From the NCBI GenBank assembly GCA_020091685.1, contig CM034594.1, positions 35,026,433-35,090,432 on the forward strand: a DNA stretch of 64,000 nt, given 5' to 3'. The translations under genes and the position numbers were made by a program. Under the pieces are notes generated by a model, which did no database searches, was not told where the DNA came from, and saw only the letters and a program-made list of their open reading frames with translations. This document shows, piece by piece, positions 47,030 to 58,532 of this stretch. The stretch's first letter is position 1, and each line of letters starts with the position of its first letter. Source of the stretch: Lutjanus erythropterus. Taxonomy: Eukaryota > Chordata > Actinopteri > Lutjaniformes > Lutjanidae.

Positions 47030-47700
47030 ATTATAATGTGAAAAGTGTATCATTAAAACAAGATATTTTCATGTTTTACAGCACACAAACTTATTACATT
47101 ATAACATGATATTTTATATTGTTATAACACAACATAAAAATATGTAATGTAGGGACAATGTACAGTGAGTGGGCCATTATTGCAAAATAAACCTTGACAG
47201 GTTTAAAAAAATCAGTAATTTGACAATTTGAAAATGATTTTATTGATTTAAAAACAATTTTATCGCTCCTCCAGAATCAATGATTAGAACTGTGGCCATA
47301 GCAACGGTCTGTTATACGTAGCAACTGTCTTCTATTCAGAAATAAGGGACATTATAGGATGCCGTAATTGACCAATCAGGATAGTGTATAGAGGATAAAA
47401 TAGAGCAAAATTATAACAAACATTTTTTGCCATAACAATTGTCATGAACACATGAAATGTCTCATGTTATAACAAAATAAATATTATATTGTTATAACAA
47501 GACAAGAGAAGAAGAAGTTACAGGTACAGATCATAATGCATATACAGGGTTCACACTATGATGCTTTTAATATTTGTAGAATTATAAACTTATATAAATA
47601 TGTGAGATATTTTTTAGGGCTCAACAAAATAATTTGATAAAGTAATGATGTGAAAATATCTTGTTATAACATGATAATCATTTTGTCATTACATCTGCAG
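47030..47700. repeat. AT-rich array of TTATAACA motifs
   Basis: ATTATAACATGATATTTTAT, TTGTTATAACACAAC, ATGTTATAACAAAATAAAT, TTGTTATAACAAGACAAG and TTGTTATAACATGATAATC occur in both orientations over 670 bases. This suggests a diverged inverted-repeat element or clustered copies of one. Confidence 0.55.
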
Positions 47701-48688
47701 TGATTGCCCCTGTATGTAAATGAAAGAAGTCAAGCTGCAGTACAGTGGTAATACAGAGAGAACACATTTTGTTGACGAATTGCAAGCTTTCCACTGTAAT
47801 ACCATTGCGCCACAATTTACCCCCACCTCGAGGATCACAAAAAGCTACCACTCACATTAATCTGGGGTGATCTCAGTTGTAGATATTTCCCCCTTGTATT
47901 CTATCCAAAACATGATGATGATAAGTAAAATCTTATGCTCGCCAGGAAGATGATCTCCTGATGATGTCTACCCAAAATGCCGTTTGCCGACTTATTTTCA
48001 TAAATGCACTCTAAAGAATTGGATTGATAATCCCTGCGTTTAAAAATACTTTTAATCCAGACGTGCTCATCTGCTGATCTGCCAAAAAAATACACAAGGT
48101 CATTTATTTTATACATTTTGATTGACAATATAAAAACCATGACCTGATATATATAGATGTGTAATCATGGGGCTGTTTCACATGTTTCTTTCCAGTGTTA
48201 TTTATAGCTGTATTTTAAACAAGTCTGGCTTTCAGGGTGCAATATAATGTAGTTTTGATTTGCATCTGTAGGCAGATTGGAGATGATGAGAGAGGAGGAG
48301 AGGCCCACACAAAAATGGTTAATTTAGGGCTTTATCAATCAGACTGTCAGTGCTGTGTTGATGGAGCAGCTTCTCCCACCGCCCTGTCTGACTGTTTGTT
48401 GGATCTGATACGGAAAACAGAACTATGTTTACTGTGTAAACACCGCGCTGACATATGGTTGTATACACGGTCAAAGCAGGCTCGGAAAAGTTTGTTTTTT
48501 CAGGCCACTGTCACAGGCTCTCGCATAATTATGAATGATGTGTCATGATGAACACCTCTGTATGTTTAATTTGGTCACAAATGATTTCTTACCTTTTAAT
48601 AGTGTTAAAGAAATTAGTAAATCAAAAGGTGCTCATGCGAGGTAACGAAAAGATTGTTGGGCTAAACCACACACAGAGAGGTGATGGG

Positions 48689-48960
48689 TAGGGCTGGGTA
48701 TTGAAATTCTTGTATACATTAAGCTGAGATCAACCAGCCAAGTCACATTTCTGTTCATTCTGCTCTTAGTTTTTTCTTTTTCTTGCACTATGATCAAAAG
48801 ACACTGGATATGGATAAATGCCTCATGCAATTTTGTAAAAATGGGTTATTTAAGAGCTGGGCAGATTATTTTATAGCAAAAAAGCACTAATGCTGGGGAA
48901 ATAAAAAACAAGTACTGTTAGAAACTGGTATTGATAATTGTGGAACAATACCCAGCCCTA
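48689..48960. mobile_element. 272-bp MITE with TAGGGCTGGGTATTG ends (family E)
   Basis: It begins TAGGGCTGGGTATTGAAATT and ends in the inverse (ACAATACCCAGCCCTA). There is no coding sequence. Confidence 0.8.
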
Positions 48961-49023
48961 TTGTTGAGAATGGTACATTCTTTATTGGACTAAAACATGT
49001 ATTTACAAATCAATCGATGTTCT

Positions 49024-49417
49024 TAAAGGCAAACTGTACAGGATTTCCACCCCAAAAAACAACTGACTCATGAAAATCCCTCTCAGTCAATCAGTCAGTC
49101 AAGTGTGTGGTGGCATCTGCATCTCCAGCGACCCTGCACTCTGCCCATATTTACTTATTTTCTAATTATTTTGCTCTGGATGTTTCTGGGCGTCAGCCTT
49201 TGGGCAGTGGTGTGTAGCCCCCAGTCAATAACAGCACACAAGTCGTGAGATCAGGACCATAAAAGAACACAGCAACCCACACAAACACACGTAGAGAGAC
49301 AGACGGAGATGACAAAATCTGGCATTTTGAACAAGATTATTTGTGCTTTAAAATGCGATTGAGCCGGGAAGGAGGGACCAATTTTGAAACAGATAAATCC
49401 TGCGTATTTTACCTTTA
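49024..49417. mobile_element. MITE (family F), short copy
   Basis: It begins TAAAGGCAAACTGTACAGGA and ends AAATCCTGCGTATTTTACCT then TTA. GGAGGGACCAATTTTGAAAC parallels GGAGGGGCCAACTTTCAATG in the longer copy at 51953-52806. Confidence 0.65.
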
Positions 49418-51952
49418 GTGTGCGGACTGAGGTAAAATGCTCTCTATAGACAGTACCTGCAATTTCAGCAAAAACCTGAAGACATTTACACCGTAAACTA
49501 CATTGCACAGAACACTTCGAGATGTTTGCATATCAAATGAATCAACTTTTGCTGCAGCTGGTGTAATGAAACCCAGGCCCGGGGGGCGTGACAACTAGAT
49601 GTCTTAAAAATCATCAATAGTATTTTTGTAAGTTTGTCTGAAGCTGCTTAATTGAATGTTGCTTTTTATAACAGAGTAAAGAGCATGTGTGTTTTAATAT
49701 GTGGTTGTGTCCTCAGCCGATAGAGTAAAAAGTTAGTCTATATACATTATGAGCTTGAGGTTTGTGTATTTAGGTTCTGTATCATACTGATTATAAGTAA
49801 GAGAGGAGTTTGTGTTTCTTTTTATTTGGCTTTGGGATTTATGAGGAGGCGGAATAACGCGGTGAGCAGGTCTGTGTGTGTCTGTAGGGCATTATTGTTT
49901 TACATACAGAGCAGGCAAGTTGTAGAATTTACAGTATTGTGTGTTGATGGTTTGTGAAATGTATTTAGTTAAACAAGCTCATCCCATGTTTCTGTTTATA
50001 AGAGAATCAAACCAAACTGAGCTGTGATATTATACCATTAAACACATTGCAGGGCATGATGGGTATTAAAGAAACCCTGATGTGGGTGATTTCTTTTGAA
50101 AAGTTAGAACATGGTTCTGTGCTGTGTGCTTTTTATATTCTTCAGACTATTTTGTTTGGATTGCTGCTGCGTGGACACAAACACAAAGGAAATCCCCATT
50201 GATGCCCCTCCTTTAAATTCCGACGCGATTCTATTTTCAGTGGAGTGTTTGACAGTACAGATATTAATAAGGAGATGAATGTTGCCTAGAAGTGATGTTT
50301 ACATTCTAATCTTACTGATCACTTGAGATAATCAAGATAATCGCATTTAATTACCGACTTCAGTTGTTGCGACATTTTACAAGCCTGTTAGCAAACCTGC
50401 ATGTTTGGCATTTTTCGGGAACGCTGAGGTGGATGATCTGGGCCGTCAACAAATTTCACTCATTCCCGAGAAAAGCAGCTCATCTGCATACAAATGAAGG
50501 CGCTGTGTTGTGTTCCAGTCTGTTTACAAGCCAGATTTATCAGAACCTTAATTCAGTCGAGCTCATTGGAGCGGCGAGTTTGGGAAAGAAAACGATGATG
50601 GGTTACCATAAATGTAATTAAAGGAAGTGGATAAGCTGAATTCCCTATACTGAGTGTGCAGAATGTAATATATTTTTTCAATGTTCATTTTTTAAATATT
50701 CTCTTCCAGGCAGAACATGACTATTACGGAAATGAAAATGTATGATAAATGTAAACTAGTTACTTATTTTAAAAAAAACAGCAAACTAAGGCTTAAATTT
50801 CAGTGCATCCCCAGATTGCAGTGGTGTTTTATCACCACGATGCTAACATAAGCTCCTCCACTCAGTGCCAACTTTCTCTTGTCGTTTTGTTTTCAAGTGC
50901 TACTGCTTTTTTTTGTTTGTTTTTTAATGCTTGGGTGGAGAAACACTACAGGAATTTAATGAAACTGGAATCTACATCTGTGGCAAAAAATTTAAATTAT
51001 ATATTTTTTTCATAAACTATTACAACATTTTGTAAATATAATAAAGATCACATAAATTAATCATTTTCTATAGGAGGCCTGGTAGTGTTTATCCACCCTC
51101 AGAGACATTAAATAGGTAATGAATTAATTTAAATGAACTTTTAAAGCTTTGTTGTTTTGTTTTTTCCCTCTGATGTTCAGAACTGTAGAATGTAATTTGA
51201 CGCTTTATATTGGTGTGATAATGGAAGATGGTTTTATATTTGGATATTTGAGTCTCTATTTAATATTTTCACTCAGCTTTGTGAAATGTGCAGTTTGAAA
51301 ATATACAGTATGGCTCTAGCTGTGTGGACAATACAGTATGTTTCTAAGTGGCTTTTTAGCGGGGGTTGGGGGGTTGATGATTGGTGAGGTTGGGCGGGGG
51401 GTGGGGGGGGTGTAGACGTCTCTTCAGCCAGATTTTAATGTTCGATCACTGTTTTTGCCCAGAAAGTTATCTTAAGACTAGTCTCAGCCGTTATTAATAA
51501 AACAGTTTATTCCCAGACCGATACCTAAATGAATCTAAAGGATTCCACACTGTTTGTCACTGACACTCGGGCCTCATTCACAGGCTTTTTTGCAGAGGCT
51601 CCCAGCAGACCTGGCACTAAGTACAAGAGCCGTTTTTGCCAAACAGGGTTCTTCTCATCTCCCAATTAATGAATCTTTATCTACTCATTCCAAATTGGCC
51701 CACGGTGATGCCTGTGAAGGCACCTCTCTGGGCTGATCTGTGGCCGCTGGGAACAGAACAGAGAAAGGAGAGTGGGCAGTGTTGACAGGAGGCTCCCTGT
51801 ACTTTTAATATAAATAGTGCTTTTATCAGAGAACACAAGAAACAAGGAGGGAGCTTTTTAAAAGAGCTGCGGTTCACATCCTGCGAGGATGCGTTTTGTC
51901 TAGCTTTTTCTGTTGTTTTGGAGCGATAAAAACGTATTTAATGTTGTGTGAT

Positions 51953-52806
51953 TAAAGGCATATTATGCAGCATTTCCTACTAAAAACAGTGTATAGAGAT
52001 AAATAATAATAAATCCCTAAACCCCTAAATCATCATTTGTGACTCACTAGGCGTGTGTGCCTGTATATGCACAGATGTTGCCCTCTGCTTATCTTATCTT
52101 GTCTTATTTTGTTCTACTTGCGATACTTCTGGGCTTCAGGAGTCAGGAACCAACGGTTACATCCTGGTATCTGTCTCTTTTCTTCTGCTCTCTGTGTGTG
52201 AGAGTTGCAGGAAAAGATATACACATACACACACACCAGCGGAGCAGACTTAGGATGGCCTCATTCACACAAAATATCTGTATTCACACAAAATCCGGCA
52301 TTGTGCAGGGCTGTGGAATAGGATAGAAAGTCTTCATCAGTCCCTCCAGGATTTCGCAGGCTTTTGTTGGGATGTCACAAACTAAAATGTCTGATTTCAT
52401 GGCAGCTTTTCAAAAAAAAAAAAAAAAAAAAAAAAAAAACTGATGCATGTTGTGACGTTTTTTTCTGTTTGTTTTTTCCCAATAAAATTGTGGGAGCAAT
52501 TGTGGGACTGGCTGAATTTGCATAAACAAAAAAAAATAGGTAGAAAACTATAACTAACTGACAAACAAAAGCAAAAACACACCAAAAAATGCACTGAAAG
52601 TGACGGCCATGAGCCGCCTATGCCTGTTTATTTATGCTTTAGATCATGATTGGTGAAACAATCAGAAAATTATTTCTCTGATTCACTGCTAACACCGCTC
52701 ACTCTCACAATTTACTTCCTCTGCCTCTCTCTCGTTGTTTGAGTTGGGGAGGAGGGGCCAACTTTCAATGATTTATTTAAAACCAATGCTGCATATTCTG
52801 CCTTTA
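51953..52806. mobile_element. MITE (family F), long copy
   Basis: It begins TAAAGGCATATTATGCAGCA and ends in the inverse (AATGCTGCATATTCTGCCTT then TA). The interior contains a 28-base A-run (52412-52439). Confidence 0.75.
52412..52439. repeat. Poly(A) tract
   Basis: Twenty-eight A residues inside the family F MITE. No adjacent retroposon body is recognised on the plus strand. Confidence 0.95.
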
Positions 52807-54587
52807 AAGCACCAGCCATTAAATCCACTTGTTTATCTTTTATGAAGGTGCATTTCAACACAACTTTTCTTGTTGCTCTGATTCCTTTGTCCTTGCTTTT
52901 CTTCCTTTGTTGCGAGTGGATTCATTAACGGGATCTGAGAAGAACCAGAGGCCTCCAGAAGCCTGAGCAAAAGGAAAAACAGTGCGCACTACAAGTTAGT
53001 CGAGCATAAGGCAGCTCTAGCTCGCTTCACATCCACGTAACTCTGTGATTTTGTAACTGTGTTGGGTAAGGGGACCCATTAAACCTTTTGTTGAGCACCT
53101 CTCCTCTCTGCAGAAACACTGTGCTACCGCAGCACTCTGGCATTAACAGGTGGACTGTGGTTTGACTCACTGCAGCCGAGCAGCCACCCACTGAGCACCG
53201 AGACAGAGCTAGAGTAGCCTTCTTAAAATGGAACAAAACGTCACAGGGCATTCATTAACTCTACTTTACAGCTCTTCATGATGACATGGTTCTCTTCGTG
53301 TTTTTTCTTACTGGGATGTAACCAACAGTTCTGGGACGCTCCAGTCGGTGTGACCAGCATACAGCAGTGCTGAGGAGTCAGATGGGATATGATGTGGGGG
53401 AGGGAGGGGGGATTAACAAACAATGAAAGGGTTTTGCTTTTTGTTTTGTTTTTTGCCATTGATGAATCATTGTGTAAGTGTACTACAGAGTACCTTTGAA
53501 TCATTATTGAAATCATTATTAAAAAAAACTATGATTAACCTCCTTGTCTTTTCCATCTTTTTAGTCAATCGTTATATAAGACCATTTGGACTCATGCAGT
53601 ACACACAACATGCAGTCAGCCCATCTTTAACCAAACATCTGGTCAAAAACATCTGGTTGATACACATCATAGCTAAACCAAACTGTGGAATATTAACTGA
53701 TTAAAAGTGGTCACTGCATTAACACTGGACAGTCAACAGGGTTGATGGTGCAGACGATGTCAACTTGGATTTATTTTCTTCTTTTTGACTTATTTACATT
53801 ACAGTCACATTCCAGAGAATGAAATGAGAGGGATAGAGAGATGAAGATGAGAGGGCTAAAAGCAGCCGTCAGTATCTATATGGCTACAATAATCTCTTGG
53901 TAGTTCAGGAAAGTATCTGCACCTGGTTCATTTAGGTCTCAGCCTGTTTCGGTAGATTCCATGTGAAACTCTGTCTCTTCTCCTCTGACTATAAGAGGCT
54001 GACATAACACACTGTTTTACAAACTCACTATGATGCACTGATCACCAGCAGAATATTTTATCAAGCTTAAGTGTGAGAGGTCATTAAATTATTCACTCTC
54101 AGTGACTGCAATGTAGTACTTTATTAATTGTATGTAGAACCAATTTAATATTTAGTGTCAGATGTCCTTTAAGGTTCAATTCCCCAATGTAGTGGTAACA
54201 GGTGGGCTGCAAATTCCACCCACTACACAGACATGTAGAATGACACTCATGGACTTTAAGGAAATGTTGTGACAAAGTTTATCTAAAAAATCCCTTGGAT
54301 TAGAGCCAATTTTATTATTTTATTATTGTTGTTGTTACCATAGTAGTAGAAGTAGCAGTATAACTGTTTTTAGTAGCATTCAAACTGTTGAAAAATGTTT
54401 TACAGTCTTTTATTTGGTAAGGAATTTTATTTTAATTCAGAAAACTCAAATAAATTTTTAGTCTAAATATTAATGAACATAGTTCACTGAATTAATTATC
54501 AGTATACATATTTATTTTATTTTATTTTATATACTTAATTATAATACTTAATTTGAATCTGGACTTTATTTTTTTTTGAAAAGGTAG

Positions 54588-55440
54588 AAAAAATATAAAG
54601 CTCTGGAGGAGAAGCTCAGACAGGTGATGGACAAGAAAAAACTGGTGGCCCAAAACAGAAAAAGTCTTGGAGAGCCAATTGCAAAGACCATCAGCTTGTA
54701 TGAGTCACAGATCTCCGACCTAAAGAACTGTCTTCAATTCCCAATGGGGCAGGTGGATACCATGCAACCACGAAACAATCATCATATCCAGCATCTAATT
54801 AAGAAGAGTGATGATTTCAAACATACACTCACTGTGTCCGAAAACGATCTGGTGTAAGTACTCTCAGAGAATGAAAATTGGCAGGAAAATCACAAAGCTC
54901 TGCAGGAGAAGTTCACCAAGGACATGGCCGAAAAAGATCAGGCAGCCCAAAACTATCTGATAAAGTTAGTCTTAGAGAACCAAGATTATCAAGAAAATTA
55001 CAAAGCTCTGTAGGAGAAAATCCTAAATCAACTGGCCAAGAAAGAACATAGTCAGAAGCTGCAAATGAAAGACTTGGAGGAAGAAAAGAAAGACCTGGCT
55101 GAAAAGGTGGATAAAACAGACAGTGTCTCTCACAGACTCAGAAGACATGGACAGTGCCTCACAAGAGGCCACAAACCAGCTGTGCAGCCACAAAACTGAA
55201 TCTCTTCAGAGCGTCAAAGCTCAGGAGACAAATTCCAAAGCTGTGCCAGAGGAGTCCAGTGAGGAGCTGGTCAAGATAAAACAGCTCACTGGCTTACAGA
55301 CAAACTCAAACAAGTTGGAGGAAAAACTGACTGAAGGAGACCAAATACTGGAGTCTGAAGTAAAACAGGTGGAGGAAGAGAAGAAGGATCTGGAGGAACC
55401 CTGTGTAGAAATGGTGAGGAAGAAGTTTCTGGTCTTTTAA
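54588..55440 (+). pseudogene. Disabled coiled-coil protein sequence, intronless
   Basis: Read through its breaks, this stretch encodes a charged, Leu/Glu/Lys-rich coiled coil. It starts KKYKALEEKLRQVMDKKK and ends EEKKDLEEPCVEMVRKKFLVF before TAA. Two adjacent 36-residue units are alike: one from 54867 (ENENWQENHKALQEKF) and one from 54975 (ENQDYQENYKAL). There are in-frame stops at 54855 (TAA) and about 55011 (TAG), and a frame change near 55120. The last 105-residue part (55123-55440) is open. No intron-like gaps interrupt the similarity, which suggests a retrocopy or a captured exon. A poly(A) tail and target duplication are not visible. I do not recognise the parent gene. Confidence 0.65.
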
Positions 55441-56059
55441 GAAGTCATCAAAGTGTGACGGTGTTGCGACCCTTAGTAATATGACAGTAAAATGAAGCAG
55501 GCTGCTAGGCGTTCAGCTCAGGTCTAATTACAGCTCCCTGTTCCTCTCCCCTCCACCTCTCCACTCTCCCTCTACCCCTCCCCTCTCTTTCAACCTTTCC
55601 TCCAATCCTCCCTCCACCCATCCTCCCTCACATTTACCCCAACTAACCCCTTGGTTTTTCCATCCTCTTTCCATCCCCCCTCCATCCACCCCAATCACCC
55701 CCTACCCATTCACCCTCTATCACCTTTTATTTTAGCTTATTTTTCAGGTTCTGCCCATAATTGAACCGATGGTTCCTGAACTTTTCCTGAAGGGACCCCT
55801 TTTCTATCACTGAGTAAACTTTTAATGGCAACCCCTGACTAATATTTCATGGATATGTCATATTTTATTCAATGCCACAATAAAGATTAAGAACAACTGA
55901 TAAACAATTAACCCAAATGGTGAACACAAAACACAGCACAGGAAGTTTATGGACTAATTCTTGTGAATATTGCATCAGAGATGAGTTTTCATGATTTTTA
56001 GGAACTTCTTTATACAATTCTCTCTGTGTTTTCTTAGTTTTCAACAATCATATGTAGAC

Positions 56060-56280
56060 ATTCACATAGGAGAACCTACTGTGGCTCAAACAAAATGGCA
56101 AAACCTAGAACCAGTGTTTGGTTTGTCCGTTCTGGGCTACTATGGAAATATGGTGGTGCAACATGGCGGCCTCAGTGGAAGAGGGCGCATGCTCTCTGTA
56201 GATGTAAAGGGCTCATTCTCATTTCTACAATATTTTGCCAATAAGCCCCCCTAAATCTTACACACTGGACCTTTAATAAG
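56060..56280 (+). mobile_element. MITE-like repeat (family I), plus orientation
   Basis: CCAGTGTTTGGTTTGTCCGT, TCTGGGCTACTATGGAAATA, ACATGGCGGCCTCAGTGGAA and GTAGATGTAAAGGGCTCATT are followed by CACACTGGACCTTTAA. The same motifs in the same order occur on the minus strand at 12017-12285. Confidence 0.65.
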
Positions 56281-56532
56281 CTTCTTTTTTTGACATATTC
56301 AGTGTTTTCTTCTCCCTGAAGCTTGGCCATTGTTCTATTAGCGCTTTGGTTGTTTTAACTATGTACTTTTCTAAAGTCATTTAGCAGAATGAAGGCTCTG
56401 TAAATATAGCTTGTGCTCAGGTTCTCAGTTTGTTTGTTGTTTAAAAAAAAAAAATCTTAAATAATAATCTGGAGTAAAAAGTACAATATTCATCTCTGCA
56501 ATGTAGTGGAGTAGAAGTGTAACACACTAAAA

Positions 56533-56975
56533 CAGCTGCGTGACTCTTCACAAGAGCCCTGGGTTTTTAGCTGAATGGATACTGCAGCTGGCTGTGTTAC
56601 AGGACATCCCCGATTCACATCTCAATCTTCACATTGTGTGTTTTGACTCTTAGGGGTGAGCATTAACCGTGCTTGGATGTTACATTGCTGTATTGGCAGC
56701 GGTGGGATCTCTCTAGTGGCGTCTCTCCGGTTGCAGAAGTTCCCTCAGTTGAGCTTCACTCCTTGTGCACATAGACATGCTTGTAGTTGTGCAGGACGTA
56801 TGTAACACACTCATTAACAGCTGTGTGACCCCGGTAATGGGCCTGGCTCTTTAGTTGAATGGATACTGCAGATGACTGCGTTTCAAGAGGTCCACAGTGC
56901 CAATCCCAATCTTCACGATTTCTTCTTTGGCTCTTAGGAGTGAGTGTTAACCAGGCTCGGATGATGCAGTAACAC
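56533..56975. repeat. Tandem duplication, unit about 285 bp
   Basis: TGAATGGATACTGCAG and CTCAATCTTCAC, then TTGACTCTTAGGGGTGAG, in the first unit (from 56533) match TGAATGGATACTGCAG, CCCAATCTTCACG and TTGGCTCTTAGGAGTGAG in the second (from 56818). Confidence 0.8.
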
Positions 56976-58532
56976 AAAGCAGCAGAAAATGGAAATACGC
57001 AAGTAAAGTCGAAGTACTTTAACTACTTGAGTAAATTTCTTACTTACTTTCCAGCAGTGATCAGCATCCTAACGCCACCATAATCCTTTATGAATTTATT
57101 TAGAAATTGTGCGTGGCTCCGCATTCATGGGATGCTTACAGTATTTTCCCACAGCATCATTAAACTACGTATAAAAACAACAACTGCAGCAATCATCATA
57201 CAAAAGTTAGAAATTAATTAGTGGAAATGAAACACAATTTATGGTTCAGGTCTGCAGAAATAAAAGGCTTTTCCCACCTTTTCACACATTGGTTTTATTT
57301 CATCCAGTACTTGGCCAAACTCCCAGTTTTATCGCCCACGATAGCGGCACTCAGCAGTCTGTGAGTCTCTGGCCTACATGTTGAACCCAGTCAGTGGAAG
57401 CTGCTAGACAGCACCTTGACAGCTCCTGTGATATGTGCATCCCTCTCACAGTAACATGGCAGCCACTATGACAGAGTGACACAGCTCCGCTATGAATCAG
57501 CCCCAAAAACATTTCACTCATTTAACTGAATGAAATAGAGGTCAAGACAATAAAATTACCCTGCCATCTTTCATCTTTCATTGTCTCTCCCTGTCTCCTG
57601 CCCAATTCAAACGCTTTTATTTACCTCTGTCGCTCCTCCCCACCGTTCTTTTCTTTCTTTTTCTCTAGATCTCTGTGCAGAAATTGCCCTCTACAAAATG
57701 AAATCTCCAAATTGTTACAAATGACCCGCTATTCGAGTAAATGGGAAAGGATGAACAGAAAATAAGCAAACAGCAGGGGTATAAAATGTGGGGGAAAAAT
57801 AAAAATAAAGGACAAGCAGATAGAAAATGGTATGCTATTAAAATGTATGCAACTGGATAGGGATATGTACATGTAATGTGTTCACAGACACATTCATCAC
57901 CTCTAGTTAACCATTTATGGGTTTATTTTTCATCAATAGTCTGCATCAATAGTCTGCATCAATATTTACTTTGGTCGTCTCCTGTGAGATGCTCACGTGT
58001 GTGTGTCTCTAGAGGAATCTGTATTGATTTAATGCTCACAGATAACCATTGTCTGCATCCCAGGTTTGAATAACCACTTTGGATGATTAATTTGTTGAGT
58101 AACAATTTGTATGAATGTCATAAGTAGCATCATAACAATGAAGCACATTTACCTCTTGCTCTATTTGGTTTACATTCTTATGCCATTGTTTGGTAACATA
58201 ATTAGGTTGTGCATCATTAACTTGCTTTTCAGTGACTAATCAAAAATGACTGATATCTAAGTAGAAACTGGAGAAGAAATCAGTGAAAAACAATAAAATA
58301 CCCTTCGTAGAAATAAATAATCTGTTCAGAGTAATATGCCTTGTTATGAAAAGATGTCAAAAGTTTACAAAAATAGTATGAAATAAAATTCAATAAAACA
58401 TTAAAAGTTAGTAAAACCTTTTCAAAACTTGACACTGAGTTGGGCTCAAAACTCAAATATTCATTGAAATAAGCTGCCTTGAAATTCTAGGTTCAGTGTA
58501 ATGTATTAGTGAGCTAGAGGGTACTGGAAGGC

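Larger units (their letters stand above)
41786..51100 (+). other. grm5 3' UTR and downstream DNA, extent unknown
   Basis: Only non-coding DNA follows the stop codon. Mammalian GRM5 has a long 3' UTR, so several kilobases here may be transcribed. AATAAA hexamers occur at 44360-44365 (inside repeat-like DNA), 47186-47191 and 51040-51045. The last follows ATTTTGTAAATATA and looks most like a genuine 3' end, but this is a guess. Repeats inside are listed separately. Confidence 0.45.

Noticed and set aside
52412..52439. Poly(A) tail of a SINE or processed pseudogene
   Set aside because: No retroposon body or target duplication was found next to it, and it lies within an inverted-repeat MITE.
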